Source: a virus. From it: a stretch of 24,616 bases of DNA. The notes under the pieces are model-generated. The model was not told where the DNA came from and did not search any database. It was given only the letters and a program-made list of their open reading frames with translations. This document shows, in pieces, positions 24,565 to 24,616 of this stretch. The position numbers were made by a program, and so were the translations under genes. The stretch is from positions 1 through 24,616 of IMG/VR virus record IMGVR_UViG_3300010885_068468; one strand, written 5' to 3'. How positions within the stretch are numbered: position 1 is the first letter of the stretch; every line of letters starts with the position of its first letter.

Positions 24565-24616
24565 CAATATCTTCTGCATTAGGATCTGCAACAAATTCAG
24601 GCAATGCATATACATA
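24565..24616 (+). repeat. Second copy of 52-bp direct repeat at window end
   Basis: It is an exact copy of 24495-24546 and ends at the last base of the window. The bases before it (24558-24575) also repeat 18 bp from 24428-24445, so the segment looks stitched from two nearby repeats. Confidence 0.9.

Noticed and set aside
24076-24615. Long minus-strand open frame at the window end
   Set aside because: It is a shadow of the low-complexity plus-strand gene and is artificially extended by the terminal repeat.
24495-24616. Terminal redundancy of the phage genome
   Set aside because: The two copies are only 70 bp apart and not at opposite ends of a genome, so this is not a packaging-type terminal repeat.

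Overview
This window is a late structural region of a T4-like myovirus (Caudoviricetes, contractile tail). It is strongly AT-rich, by eye about 70% A+T. The assignment rests on a run of recognisable T4-type baseplate wedge proteins in conserved order (gp25, gp6, a gp7-like protein, a gp8-like protein). After them comes a very large DUF4815-type protein of the kind found in T4-like marine and cyanophage genomes. There are no host genes, tRNAs, integrase or transposase, and nothing in the window fixes the host.

Layout. 1-919: 3' part of a gene ending in a zinc M15-type peptidase domain, probably the C-terminus of the baseplate hub/tail-lysin protein. 996-1589 (minus): a divergently placed alanine-rich helical protein of unknown role, separated from the first gene by a hairpin. 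1669-17547 (plus): the baseplate operon, gp25, gp6, gp7-like, a small fibre-like gene, an enlarged gp8-like protein and a 2052-residue DUF4815-type protein. 17550-20513 (plus): tightly packed genes for a small coiled-coil protein, a tail fibre with an S74 self-cleaving chaperone, a DUF7936-like protein and three small beta-rich proteins. 20519-20968 (minus): a T4-type GH24 lysozyme whose catalytic Asp is replaced by Cys. 21054-24547 (plus): further small virion proteins, a 490-residue protein with a lectin-like segment, and a low-complexity beta-rich protein. The window ends in a 52-bp direct repeat that may be an assembly artefact.

Regulation. T4-type late promoter octamers (TATAAATA, or looser NATAAATA) lie upstream of several transcription units. 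Both minus-strand genes face the plus-strand unit to their right across a back-to-back pair of such octamers. At 21003-21016 the two octamers overlap in a perfect 14-bp palindrome. In sequence this AT-rich isolated octamers are expected by chance, so only those positioned before a gene start are listed.

Function. The products together would form the baseplate and its distal adsorption apparatus. gp25/gp6/gp7/gp8 build the wedges, the hub enzyme opens peptidoglycan at entry, and the DUF4815 protein and small beta-rich proteins probably supply fibre attachment and receptor binding. The GH24 enzyme is probably the lysis endolysin. No complete new defence or mobile system is visible. The unusual material is the modular, repeat-driven growth of the wedge proteins, the orphan alanine-rich gene, the promoter architecture and the odd contig-like end.
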